Shown here piece after piece: positions 46,161-54,339 of a stretch of DNA of 64,000 nt. The first letter of the stretch is position 1; each line of letters begins with the position of its first letter. The notes under the pieces were generated by a model. That model was given only the letters and a program-made list of their open reading frames with translations, did no database searches and was not told the origin of the DNA. The DNA is from Hungatella hathewayi (GTDB taxonomy: Bacteria > Bacillota > Clostridia > Lachnospirales > Lachnospiraceae), in the NCBI GenBank assembly GCA_025149285.1, contig CP102274.1, positions 3,064,001 through 3,128,000 on the forward strand, read 5' to 3'. Made by a program: the position numbers and the translations under genes.

Positions 46161-47372
46161 ATGAATTTATTTTTGTTGGAGCATAAGAAATTGTGGCGGA
46201 AAAGACTGACGAAAATCAGCGTACTGCTGTGTTTTGTTTATGTTGTGGTTTTTGGCGGAATACTTTCCTTCCAATGGTTCAGCTTTGGAAGCTCTGGTGA
46301 TCATACAAGCGCTTTCGGCAACAATTTTGATGGATACGCGGTGGTAAAAGGCAGCCAGGAATATGCACGTTTCTTTGGAGGGGAACTGACCGATGAAACA
46401 CTGCAGGAGTTAGTGCGGGATTACCAGAGGATGGAAGCCGCCGGCATGGAGAAGGAACTGGAACATACAGACTGGCACATTGTCAACAACTGGCTGGGGA
46501 TGCTGTATCCGGAGCTTAAGGATCCAAACAGCTATAAAATCATGATGAGCTATGTGAATCCTGATAAACTGGCAGATTTTTATGAAAGGCGGCAGCGTGT
46601 AATCAGCGAGTTCCTGGAAGTGAACGGTCAGACAGGCACAGAAAGAGAGTATCTCTTACAGATGGAACAGGAAGTGAGAAAACCTCTGCGTTATGAATGG
46701 ACGGAAGGCTGGTCCGTGCTTCTTGGAAGCATGCTTGCTGATATCGGGATGGTGATGGCGCTGTTTCTTGCAATTGTTTTGTCGTCCCTGTTTTCAGGAG
46801 AATGGTCCGATCGCACAAGCACATTGGTATTAACAACTCCAAATGGATGGCAAAGGCTCGCTCTTGCCAAAATTTTTACCGGAGTCGCATTTACCGTGGA
46901 ACTGTTTGCACTTCTTGCAGCGGGAAATCTGGTAACACAGATATTCTACATGGGAACTTCCGGATGGGATATGCCGATTCAAACAATTAAGCTGATTGCC
47001 ATTGCCCCTGTCAATATGCTGCAGGCGGAAATTTATGAATACGCATTTGCACTTCTTGGAGCAATCGGGTACGCGGGGGGTGTGATGTTTTTATCAGCTG
47101 CGGTGAGAAGCAATGTACTTTCCCTGCTGCTAAGTCTGGCGGCCGTTCATGGCCCGATGATGATTGCAGGCTACCTTCCGTTTGGGGCGCAGAAAGCACT
47201 CGATTTATTGCCACTCGTGGGAAGCTCCGCCGATATTTTCAGGACCAATACATTTTGTGTGTTTGGCAAACTCATCTGGTCACCCTATTTGCTGATTACG
47301 GTTCCTGTGATGATTGGCGTTTTATGTATGCCGTTTGCTGTCCGAAAATGGTCGAAAAGGATGAAGGTTTAA
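46161..47372 (+). CDS. ABC-2-type permease
   Basis: A 403-aa membrane protein. After an N-terminal helix (residues 15-35) comes a large extracytoplasmic loop to about residue 185, then five or six helices (LLGSMLADIGMVMALFLAIVL and others). This is the layout of ABC-2 permeases used for peptide, antibiotic or lipid export. It pairs with the ATPase one base upstream. The substrate is unknown; sigma-factor control suggests an envelope-stress or antimicrobial response. Confidence 0.85.
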   Translation: MNLFLLEHKKLWRKRLTKISVLLCFVYVVVFGGILSFQWFSFGSSGDHTSAFGNNFDGYAVVKGSQEYARFFGGELTDETLQELVRDYQRMEAAGMEKELEHTDWHIVNNWLGMLYPELKDPNSYKIMMSYVNPDKLADFYERRQRVISEFLEVNGQTGTEREYLLQMEQEVRKPLRYEWTEGWSVLLGSMLADIGMVMALFLAIVLSSLFSGEWSDRTSTLVLTTPNGWQRLALAKIFTGVAFTVELFALLAAGNLVTQIFYMGTSGWDMPIQTIKLIAIAPVNMLQAEIYEYAFALLGAIGYAGGVMFLSAAVRSNVLSLLLSLAAVHGPMMIAGYLPFGAQKALDLLPLVGSSADIFRTNTFCVFGKLIWSPYLLITVPVMIGVLCMPFAVRKWSKRMKV

Positions 47373-47707
47373 CAATGGCATGGCGGAGATAGCGGTCAGA
47401 TGACAAGTGGATAAAAAGTCCGGTCTATCATCTGGAATTGAAACCGGATTCGTGAAGGGCGGAGTGAATGGGCTTTGTGCGATTCATGCCGGGCAGCTTA
47501 TCGGGGAACTTAAGAAACTGATTTGTACCATATCATACAAGAAAAGTACATCGAAATGTGATAGTATGACCAGGAGAGGCCAGCCCCGGCGGTTCAGACG
47601 GCAGCGAATACGTGAACATGCCCCCCTGATGGCTTCCATGCTGATGAAAATGGGGTTTTTACAGAAATGACATTCTTGAAAATAAAGTAGATGAGGAGAT
47701 GAACTGT
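47373..47707. other. Intergenic region between the ABC operon and the DUF3592-like gene
   Basis: Apart from the 43-bp repeat I see no gene. An 87-codon open frame from 47407 has no ribosome site and an odd composition, and crosses the repeat, so I do not call it. Confidence 0.5.
47526..47568 (+). repeat. 43-bp promoter-like repeat, copy A
   Basis: A conserved 21-base block (TACCATATCATACAAGAAAAG), a 10-base variable spacer and a conserved TGTGATAGTATG. The same arrangement occurs at 49879. The second block resembles an extended -10. It lies 140 bp before the DUF3592-like gene. Confidence 0.8.
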
Positions 47708-48259
47708 ATGAAAAAAGGAAAATCTGTTTTTTCCCTGATTTGGCCGATTGCGCTTATCATCATTGCGCTCTATTTATTCCTGTTGTTCAAAGGAGGAAAG
47801 GCTTTTGATTTTGGGAGAGTAGAGTACAAAGAGACGGCAGCAACATGTGAAAGTGTCGGACATGAGATCACGAGAAGTCAGATTGACCGTTCCATGGAAG
47901 GCAGGCCGAATGATAAGGACCAATATTACATCATCTACAATTATTCCTATGAGGTAGATGGTATCACCTACCATGCATCGGACCGGAATCACCGGGAATT
48001 TCAGGACTATCAGAGCTATCAAAGGGATATAGAGGAATCCCAGGAATGGATTGGCACCACGAAAACGGTTTATTATCATCCGGAAGATCCTTCGGAGTAT
48101 TCGTTTTCCTCTAAAAATTTTAAAGAGTCTGTTTCCGAAACAAACTGGGTTGTGGGCGTTATCGTTGTTTTGTGTTCGGTGATATTACTGCCCTGGATTA
48201 TATTTATGGGCGTTATACGTTCCGTTTTGAGAAAAAGAGCAGATAGATTTAGAAAATAG
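47708..48259 (+). CDS. DUF3592-like two-helix membrane protein
   Basis: A 183-aa protein with helices at about residues 8-27 and 140-165. The loop between has a beta-rich, Tyr-rich domain (YNYSYEVDGITYHASDRNH, YYHPEDPSEYSF), which is the DUF3592 pattern. ATG 47708 is preferred to 47699 because GAGGAG is 9 bases away. A decayed copy of its C-terminal end plus the promoter-like repeat lies at 49.9-50.1 kb. Function unknown. Confidence 0.78.
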   Translation: MKKGKSVFSLIWPIALIIIALYLFLLFKGGKAFDFGRVEYKETAATCESVGHEITRSQIDRSMEGRPNDKDQYYIIYNYSYEVDGITYHASDRNHREFQDYQSYQRDIEESQEWIGTTKTVYYHPEDPSEYSFSSKNFKESVSETNWVVGVIVVLCSVILLPWIIFMGVIRSVLRKRADRFRK

Positions 48260-48511
48260 ACTTGTGCTTTATAAAAATTGGATTTTTGATGTGATTCCAG
48301 ACAAATACATCTACACTTATCACGGCCACCATTGAAAGGATAAGAAAGCTTCATGAAAAAAACGATAGTAACAAAACAAATTAGGCGATGGCAGAGGTTA
48401 GACAGAATGGTTTTCCTTGTTCCGCCGCTCATAAGCGTGAAAACATTTCCATAAAGATGGAAGACACAAAATTTGATTTTTACCAGTGGGATAAGAAACG
48501 TGGAAGGGCAA
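48260..48511. other. Stretch with probable gene remnants
   Basis: One frame reads STLITATIERIRKLHEKN up to a stop near 48384. Another, from ATG 48388, reads 44 residues ending KKRGRAIMV at 48522. Neither has a ribosome site. Probably fragments of lost genes. Confidence 0.4.
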
Positions 48512-48850
48512 TCATGGTATAGCTGAAATCGCTTTTTGATAACTTATTCCCCATTCACATAGCTTCTTTAAGACTGGCTGGATTGTTTTTCCTAAGTCCG
48601 TTAATGAATATTCAACCTTTGGAGGCGTTTCCGGATATACAGTACGCAGGATGATTTGCTGTTCTTCTAATTGTCGGAGCTGCTGGCTTAATGTTTTCGT
48701 GGTAATTGTACCTAATAATCTTTGCAGCTCATTGAAACGGACTGGCCCTTTGGAAAGGTGCCACAAGATCCGGAGTGTCCATTTTCCGCTTAATATATTT
48801 AAGCCCACATCCATGGGACATCGTTCTGGAACCTCCATTGTTTTTGCCAT
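48512..48850 (-). CDS. HxlR-family transcriptional regulator
   Basis: A 112-aa winged-helix protein: CPMDVGLNILSGKWTLRILWHL then FNELQRLLGTITTKTLSQQL, the HxlR signature. Cys11 is the family's conserved redox/electrophile Cys. It is divergent from an amidohydrolase gene, and the shared gap holds a perfect palindrome, so it probably represses both. RBS GGAGG on the minus strand. Confidence 0.92.
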   Translation of the reverse strand: MAKTMEVPERCPMDVGLNILSGKWTLRILWHLSKGPVRFNELQRLLGTITTKTLSQQLRQLEEQQIILRTVYPETPPKVEYSLTDLGKTIQPVLKKLCEWGISYQKAISAIP

Positions 48851-48871
48851 TGTAAGACCTCCTCTGGTTTA

Positions 48872-48889
48872 AGTATCAAAAATGATACT
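48872..48889. promoter_or_regulatory. Likely HxlR operator
   Basis: AGTATCA-AAAA-TGATACT is a perfect palindrome 22 bases from the HxlR start. A further half-site TGATACT lies at 48931-48937, near the amidohydrolase promoter. Confidence 0.65.
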
Positions 48890-48979
48890 ACATATCAAAA
48901 TAGTGCGTTCTTGTGCTTTTTTAGTGGGAATGATACTCTGATTATAGCAGAAAATCTGCTGGAAAGGAATGATTGAGAT

Positions 48980-49777
48980 ATGATTATTGATAGTCATGAG
49001 CATATGATGCTCCCCACAGAAATGCAGCTACAGATGATGGACGCAGCCGGAATTGATAAAACAATCCTATTCTGCACGGCGCCGCATCCGGAAAAAGCCT
49101 CTTCACTGAATGCGCTTGAAACAGAAATGGATGAGCTTTATAAAGTTTTATCCGGATCCAACAGTATAGAAGCAAATATCATTCGGCAACAGAAAAATAT
49201 ATCCGAGCTTATTTCCATTATCAGAAAGCATCCGGACCGTTTTGGGGGATTCGGGTCGGTACCGTTAGGAATGTCTTTCAATGAAACACAGGACTGGATA
49301 ACGGACTATATCATCTCCAATTCATTGCTGGGCATTGGAGAATTCACACCGGGAAATGAGCAGAAGATTTTACAATTAGATACCGTATTTCAGGCCATTG
49401 AAGCTACTGAAATCTGTCCTGTGTGGGTGCATACATTCTCCCCTGTCACATTGGAAGGGATAAAACTGTTGATGGATTTGTGCGAACGATATCCTCAAGT
49501 TCCTGTTATCTTTGGACATTTAGGCGGGACAAATTGGATTGAGGTTATAAAGTTCGCAAAAGCACATAAGAATGCGTACTTAGATTTATCTGCAGCATTT
49601 GCATCGATAGCTACCAGAATGGCATTGATTGAACTGCCTCAAAGATGCCTGTTTAGTTCCGATGCGCCATATGGAGATCCATATCTTTACCGGGAATTGG
49701 TTGAGTTTGTCAGCCCATCAAAGGAAATTGCTGATATGGCTTTAGGTGATAATATTAAGGAACTTCTTCATCTATGA
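48980..49777 (+). CDS. Amidohydrolase-2 family metal-dependent hydrolase
   Basis: A 265-aa TIM-barrel hydrolase. Metal motif DSHEHMM at the N-terminus, further His residues in VWVHTFSP and FGHLGG, and the catalytic Asp in SSDAPYGDP. The family hydrolyses or decarboxylates small ring or acyl compounds; the substrate is unknown. The divergent HxlR regulator suggests induction by an electrophile or aromatic compound. GGAAAGGA precedes the ATG. Confidence 0.88.
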   Translation: MIIDSHEHMMLPTEMQLQMMDAAGIDKTILFCTAPHPEKASSLNALETEMDELYKVLSGSNSIEANIIRQQKNISELISIIRKHPDRFGGFGSVPLGMSFNETQDWITDYIISNSLLGIGEFTPGNEQKILQLDTVFQAIEATEICPVWVHTFSPVTLEGIKLLMDLCERYPQVPVIFGHLGGTNWIEVIKFAKAHKNAYLDLSAAFASIATRMALIELPQRCLFSSDAPYGDPYLYRELVEFVSPSKEIADMALGDNIKELLHL

Positions 49778-49878
49778 GATTCTAAATAAGTATAATGAAA
49801 AACTCCTAAGTGATAGACAAAAGAATCTGTGATTAAATAATCCATTAAAATACCAGGTCGTTTTGCGGAATCAATTTC

Positions 49879-49921
49879 TACCATATCATACAAGAAAAGC
49901 CTCCCAAACTGTGATAGTATG
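49879..49921 (+). repeat. 43-bp promoter-like repeat, copy B
   Basis: Same 21-base and 12-base blocks and the same 10-base spacer length as at 47526; only the spacer differs in sequence. It precedes a decayed copy of the DUF3592-like gene end. Confidence 0.8.
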
Positions 49922-50069
49922 GATATGGACGGCTAGACCTGGAATCACATTCACAAGCTTTTTGCCCGATAAATAATAGCTCGGGCCCTGGCTATTTGTT
50001 GCATTTGCGGTTACGTTTTTTCCTGCCAGTGCCGAATCGTTCCTGAACTGCCATCATGAGCATGATGAC

Positions 50070-50130
50070 TTTAAAGAATCTGTTTCCGGCGTTATGCAGC
50101 CCGCGTTGAGAAAAAAGTAGATAATATAGA
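50070..50130 (+). pseudogene. Remnant of a second DUF3592-like gene
   Basis: TTTAAAGAATCTGTTTCCG matches 48118-48136 with one change. GGCGTTAT...TTGAGAAAAA and a TAGAT stop region then match 48206-48250. The intervening helix-coding part and all upstream coding sequence are missing. With the 43-bp repeat upstream this is a deletion-scarred duplicate. The rest of 49778-50196 holds no gene. Confidence 0.65.
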
Positions 50131-50196
50131 AAAGAGGGGGTTCCGCATTCGTCGGATGCGTTTATTATAGAAAGTACACAGAAAGGGGAACAATAA

Positions 50197-53112
50197 ATGA
50201 AGCGAAGCAATAAGAGACAGTACGCAAGGCTCTGTTCAATGGCGCTGTCAGCTGTGATGCTCTGCGTTTCGATACCGATGACTGCTTTTACAGCCCATGC
50301 TGAATCCGATAGTAATCATGTCCATGATGAAAGTTGTTATAGGAAGAAATTGCATTGCCTTCATGAGCATGATGACAGCTGCTATGAGGGGGATGAGACC
50401 GCAACCAGCAGCAATATGAAAAAACTGGTTTGTGACCATGAGCATGGTGAAGGCTGTTATGAAGTGGTTTTGGACTGTGGGTACAGGCAGGAGGAAAATA
50501 GCAGCGAAGGCGCGGAGGGGGATGGAAACGCCGGAGCAGATAAGAATGGCGGTCTTGCAAGCGTGGCATCCCCGGCAGCAGCAGCGCGGGCATTGACGTT
50601 GACAGGAGTAGAAAGGCTGGTTGCGGATATCAATACCTGGGCAGCTGGCAACGGTATTGTGGCAGAAGTGGACGAGTACAGCGGTGACGTGATCGTGACA
50701 GGAAAAACTACCACCGAGGCATCGGATAAACTCGAACTGGAAATTCCGGAAAATGTGACTGTAGAGTGGCGGGCGGTTTTAACGAGCAGTGCGGAACCTG
50801 TGATTGGGATCGTTGAGGAATCTGGCACGGATTCTGTATTTTCCGTGACAGACGGCGAGATTATTTCCACTTCTAATAAGAACCATACCGGTTCCAGTTA
50901 CAATACTATAGATAATGCAGCCATTTATAACGCCGCTGCTAATACCAGCATCCTTGTATCGGGCGACAGCATCAGAGGTGGCGGCGGGGATCGCAGTACC
51001 GGTATCTATAATTTTGGGGAGGGCCTTGTATCGATCCAGGGAGGCAGGATCAGCGGAGGCACAGGAACAAAGAACTATGGCATATTCAACTCTTTTAGCG
51101 GCATAACCGAAGTATCGGAAGGCATTGTCAGCGGAGGCGGCGAAGAAAGCTACGGCATTCAAGGAAGCGGCGAAATCAGAGTATCAGGAGGCAGCATCAG
51201 TGGAGGCACTGGTTCTGTCGAAAACGTTGGTATCGTGTTTAAAAACAGTACCAATAGTGTAATATCGGGTGGCAATATCAGCGGCGGCAATGGTGCCAAT
51301 ACCTGTGGTATACTCAACGACTCTCCCAACAGCTTGCTTGTATCAGGCGGAACGATTGATGGCGGTAAAGGCACCTCCATCAGCGTAGGCATCGTCAACG
51401 AGGAAAACAGCAGTATCACTGTTAAAGATGGCTCCATCAACGCTGATGGTAAGAAGAAGGTCTGCATCATGAATGAAGGCGGAACTGTCGTGGTGTCTGG
51501 AAGCAAGATAGTAAACACCGGCGGTTACGCGATGATTGACAATTCCTCATCAAGCGGGATCCAGATTGGCGGCAGCGCCGTGATTTTCGGTAAAGACCTG
51601 GACAGTACAGGCAGCGCAATCAAAACAGCGGGTACACAGCCTGTTCCGGGCGGCACTGCCGCCATCATCACATGGGCCGGAGACAAGACGACGTACCTCA
51701 AAGGCTCCGCGGCAGATCTTGACGTATCTCCCGCCGCGGTCAAGGCAGAGTGGAGTACACAGAACGGTCATGGAGGCGTTTTCTACGACGTGAGCGGAAT
51801 AAACAATGGCTTCATCACGTTGCCCGGAGTGACGGTAAAAGCTGCTCCTGCAATCATCACCGAGACCCTGCCGGACGGCACAATCGGCGTGGCCTACAGC
51901 CAGACACTGGCGGCTGACGGCAGCGCGGCGGCCACGTGGTCTTTAGAGAGCGGAGGCAGCCTGCCTGCGGGACTGTCATTGGACGGCAGCGGTAAGATCA
52001 GCGGTATCCCTACGAAGGCGGGAATCAGCCATTTTACGGTCAGGGCCTCCAACGACATAGGCAGCGATACGAAGGCAATGTCAATCACCATAGCGGCCGG
52101 CTTGTCTTCCATCGCCGTGACAACCGGGCCGGCCAAAACCACTTATACGGCGGGGCAAAGTTTTGACAGCAGCGGTATGGTGGTGACGGCAGCTTATTCT
52201 GATGGTTCCACCCGTGCGGTGACGGGCTATACAGTAACCCCGTCCGGCGCATTGACTGAGGCTGATTCCAGAGTGACGGTCACCTACACTGAGGGCGGTA
52301 TTGCTAAGACGGCCACATTGGCGATCACAGTCAAAGCCGCCGGTACGAACCACACGATCACCTACGATGCGAATGGCGGCAGTGTGACACCTGCCACTGG
52401 AATAACCGACACGGACGGGCGGCTGGGAAGCCTGCCGACTCCAGTCCGCGGCGGCAGCTATCAGTTTGACGGCTGGTTTACGGCCGCCAGTGGCGGTGTT
52501 AAAGTAACAACTACACTCATATTCACGGAAAACTGCACTATTTACGCCCATTGGACTTACATTGGCGGAGGTTCCGGCAGCGGTGGCGGGTCTGGCGGCG
52601 GAGGAGGTTCCGGCAGCGGTCATGGTTTCGCAGGCGGAAACAGCGGCCCCAAGGAAAGCCTGCCGAAGAATTATACAGGCGGGACTAAAAATATAGACGG
52701 TGTCATAGTCCCCAGCTATGTGGAAAAGGTTGTCTGGGTCATGACGGAGGGCGGCAGATGGAGACTGCGCAGGGCAGATGGCAGTGATTATGTGAATACA
52801 TGGGTAGCTGCTTATAATCCATATGCAGACTTGAGCGCCGGTCAGCAGGCGTTTGACTGGTTTATGTTTGATGTGAACGGTTATATGGTGACGGGGTGGT
52901 ATACGGACAGCCAAGGCGGCTCCTATTATCTAAATCCGGTGTCAGACAATACCAAGGGCCGTATGATGACAGGCTGGGTCCTCATTGATGGCAGCTATTA
53001 TTATTTTAATGAAGAGCCGGACGGCACAAGAGGTAGATTGTTCCGAAATACCAAGGCCCCGGACGGACGCTATGTAGATGAAAATGGAGTGTGGGACGGG
53101 AAAGAAAAGTAA
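50197..53112 (+). CDS. Large secreted surface protein with His/Cys-rich head and wall-binding repeats
   Basis: A 971-aa protein. The signal peptide ends near AHAES (residue 37). Residues 40-110 are a His/Cys-rich head with repeated HxHDxSCY motifs (HVHDESCY, HEHDDSCY, HEHGEGCY). Residues 190-440 are Gly/Ser-rich parallel beta-helix-like repeats (VSGGSISGGTG). Residues 545-625 are a putative Ig fold, 630-710 a second Ig-like domain (YTAGQSFDSSGMVVTAAYSD), and 715-790 an InlB B-repeat (HTITYDANGGSVTPATG). A Gly/Ser linker and choline-binding-type Trp/Tyr repeats (TGWYTDSQGGSYYLNP, TGWVLIDGSYYYFN) end the chain. Probably a wall-attached adhesin; the head may bind zinc. RBS AAAGGGG. No LPXTG. Confidence 0.88.
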   Translation: MKRSNKRQYARLCSMALSAVMLCVSIPMTAFTAHAESDSNHVHDESCYRKKLHCLHEHDDSCYEGDETATSSNMKKLVCDHEHGEGCYEVVLDCGYRQEENSSEGAEGDGNAGADKNGGLASVASPAAAARALTLTGVERLVADINTWAAGNGIVAEVDEYSGDVIVTGKTTTEASDKLELEIPENVTVEWRAVLTSSAEPVIGIVEESGTDSVFSVTDGEIISTSNKNHTGSSYNTIDNAAIYNAAANTSILVSGDSIRGGGGDRSTGIYNFGEGLVSIQGGRISGGTGTKNYGIFNSFSGITEVSEGIVSGGGEESYGIQGSGEIRVSGGSISGGTGSVENVGIVFKNSTNSVISGGNISGGNGANTCGILNDSPNSLLVSGGTIDGGKGTSISVGIVNEENSSITVKDGSINADGKKKVCIMNEGGTVVVSGSKIVNTGGYAMIDNSSSSGIQIGGSAVIFGKDLDSTGSAIKTAGTQPVPGGTAAIITWAGDKTTYLKGSAADLDVSPAAVKAEWSTQNGHGGVFYDVSGINNGFITLPGVTVKAAPAIITETLPDGTIGVAYSQTLAADGSAAATWSLESGGSLPAGLSLDGSGKISGIPTKAGISHFTVRASNDIGSDTKAMSITIAAGLSSIAVTTGPAKTTYTAGQSFDSSGMVVTAAYSDGSTRAVTGYTVTPSGALTEADSRVTVTYTEGGIAKTATLAITVKAAGTNHTITYDANGGSVTPATGITDTDGRLGSLPTPVRGGSYQFDGWFTAASGGVKVTTTLIFTENCTIYAHWTYIGGGSGSGGGSGGGGGSGSGHGFAGGNSGPKESLPKNYTGGTKNIDGVIVPSYVEKVVWVMTEGGRWRLRRADGSDYVNTWVAAYNPYADLSAGQQAFDWFMFDVNGYMVTGWYTDSQGGSYYLNPVSDNTKGRMMTGWVLIDGSYYYFNEEPDGTRGRLFRNTKAPDGRYVDENGVWDGKEK

Positions 53113-53148
53113 AATTTGCCGAATGTTATCCTTCTCACTATAAAAATG

Positions 53149-53197
53149 AACGTGACTGACGGACACAATCCCGTGTGTTCCCCAGTCGCGTTTTCTT
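53149..53197 (+). terminator. Terminator after the surface protein
   Basis: An AACG...GGACAC arm pairs imperfectly with GTGTGTTCC...CGTT and is followed by a TTTTCTTTTT run. Confidence 0.6.
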
Positions 53198-53420
53198 TTT
53201 CCCTGTATTCTGGAGCTGCACCATTTCCAGCACTTCATCAATGCGGCAGGCCGGCAGGCACAACGCAAGCGTTCTTGCCTTCAGGTTTTCACAAGCTCCG
53301 TTTGGGCCGAGCAGCCCATAGACGGAATTCCTTTTAATTAATATGAAGCGATACATTGTTCACGGCCATCTGGTTTTTGAAACTTTTGCAGAGATCTGCG
53401 GTTTCTAAAATCATTTCCAT
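53190..53420 (-). pseudogene. Remnant of a bacitracin/lantibiotic-type ABC ATPase
   Basis: From ATG 53420 the minus strand reads MEMILETADLCKSFKNQMAV then NNVSLHI before a stop. A shifted frame gives NSVYGLLGPNGA (Walker A, cut short) and then jumps to ENLKARTLALCLP and RIDEVLEMVQLQNTGKKK. The segment from the Walker A Lys to the Q-loop is deleted, and everything after is gone. Typical of LanF/BcrA immunity ATPases. Confidence 0.8.
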
Positions 53421-53557
53421 CTTATAAAATCCTTTCTTGTGGTTGATAGCAATAGGATACGGAACAGGTTTGAAAATTCCATGAAGATTTGAACTCCATC
53501 CATACTTATAACCACACACCAGTCCCGGCTATTACCAGAACGCATTAACTGTTGGCT

Positions 53558-53767
53558 ATGGGATTTAGTTACCATTTAGTAAAATATACTAGGCAGGCCA
53601 TAGAGGATGCTAAAAAAGCGACGGAAGAGGTTAAAAAGCAAATGACTCTTGGGAAGGAACATTATACTGGCGACCAGCAGGTTATCAGCAGGCTTGAGTA
53701 GAACTTAAGTGAACTGGCGCCAATGCAGGAAGTTGTTTTGGATATGGTGGCCAAATTTGTCTACTGA
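53558..53767 (+). pseudogene. Short helical protein with an in-frame TAG
   Basis: From ATG 53558 the frame reads MGFSYHLVKYTRQAIEDAKK and on to ISRLE, then TAG (53699-53701), then continues NLSELAPMQEVVLDMVAKFVY to TGA 53767. No recognisable RBS. The 69-residue product, if joined, is amphipathic helical. I do not recognise it; probably a decayed gene. Confidence 0.5.
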
Positions 53768-53774
53768 TAGTAGA

Positions 53775-53803
53775 TTTACAACTGAAATATAGCTTGCTAT
53801 AAT
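53775..53803 (+). promoter_or_regulatory. Promoter of microgene A
   Basis: TTTACA at 53775, a 17-base spacer and TATAAT at 53798, with an extended -10 (TTGCTATAAT). 35 bases before the ATG. Confidence 0.75.
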
Positions 53804-53837
53804 CAATTCATAAGAAATAAGCGAAAGGAGAAACGCC

Positions 53838-53963
53838 ATGACTACCATGAATACTTCCAAATTATGTCAGAAACAGCAAAAAGAACGCGCTTGCAGGCAG
53901 CGTATTGTTGTGATGCCATTAAGAATGGGTGAAAGAGGATGGAAGTCGTATGCGATTCCCTGA
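53838..53963 (+). CDS. Microprotein A of a paired family flanking the tRNA array
   Basis: A 41-aa ORF with its own promoter, RBS (AAAGGAG, 6-7 bases before the ATG) and terminator. Sequence MTTMNTSKLCQKQQKERA, then CRQRIVVMPLRMGERG. Its residues 10-27 align with microprotein B at 54679 (CQKQQ, ERA, QR, V, PL, G). The core is basic and rich in Gln. I know of no named family. Codons in the core are nearly all read by tRNAs of the adjacent array. It may be a sensor or leader peptide or a small nucleic-acid-binding protein. Confidence 0.65.
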   Translation: MTTMNTSKLCQKQQKERACRQRIVVMPLRMGERGWKSYAIP

Positions 53964-53992
53964 TGCCGTTGGTGAATTCGATTCAGTCAAGG

Positions 53993-54024
53993 CCGCTTAT
54001 TCGTAATGGATAGGCGGTTTTTTT
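53993..54024 (+). terminator. Terminator of microgene A
   Basis: CCGCTTATTCG pairs with TGGATAGGCGG and runs into TTTTTTT. Confidence 0.75.
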
Positions 54025-54055
54025 GTGCATAACTTCTGGATTCGAAGCACAGTAT

Positions 54056-54125
54056 GCACCGTACCATGCGGCGTGGGGACAGACTGCAAATCTGTCTGAA
54101 GCTGGTTCGATTCCAGCACGGTGCT
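54056..54125 (+). tRNA. tRNA-Cys (anticodon GCA)
   Basis: First gene of a six-tRNA array. Acceptor GCACCGT/ACGGTGC, anticodon stem ACAGA/TCTGT with loop CTGCAAA (GCA, reads TGT and TGC), and T-loop TTCGATT. No CCA encoded. Confidence 0.88.
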
Positions 54126-54129
54126 TTCT

Positions 54130-54201
54130 GCAGGTGTAGCCAAGTGGTATGGCAACCGGCTTTTAACCGGTATATCGCAGGTTCAAGTCCTGTCACCTGT
54201 A
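54130..54201 (+). tRNA. tRNA-Lys (anticodon TTT)
   Basis: Acceptor GCAGGTG/CACCTGT (one G-T pair), anticodon stem ACCGG/CCGGT with loop CTTTTAA (TTT, reads AAA), and T-loop TTCAAGT. Four bases after tRNA-Cys. Confidence 0.88.
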
Positions 54202-54207
54202 TTTCAA

Positions 54208-54279
54208 GGTCCCATAGTCAAGCGGCTAAGACGCCGGCCCTTCACGCCGGAAACAAGGGTTCGATTCCCTTTGGGATCA
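54208..54279 (+). tRNA. tRNA-Glu (anticodon TTC)
   Basis: Acceptor GGTCCCA/TGGGATC, anticodon stem CCGGC/GCCGG with loop CCTTCAC (TTC, reads GAA), and T-loop TTCGATT. Confidence 0.9.
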
Positions 54280-54339
54280 TATGAGACTTTAGTCGAAACG
54301 TTATGATGGGATGGTTTAATTCCCTCAGACGCCAGTATT

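Noticed and set aside
47407-47670. 87-codon open frame between the ABC operon and the DUF3592-like gene
   Set aside because: No ribosome site, odd Arg-rich composition, and it runs across the 43-bp promoter-like repeat.
49992-50210. 72-codon minus-strand frame ending in a basic tail
   Set aside because: It is antisense to the decayed DUF3592-like remnant and overlaps the surface-protein RBS; no support for coding.
53149-53337. Open frames on the plus strand after the surface protein
   Set aside because: They are antisense to an ABC ATPase remnant and lack ribosome sites.
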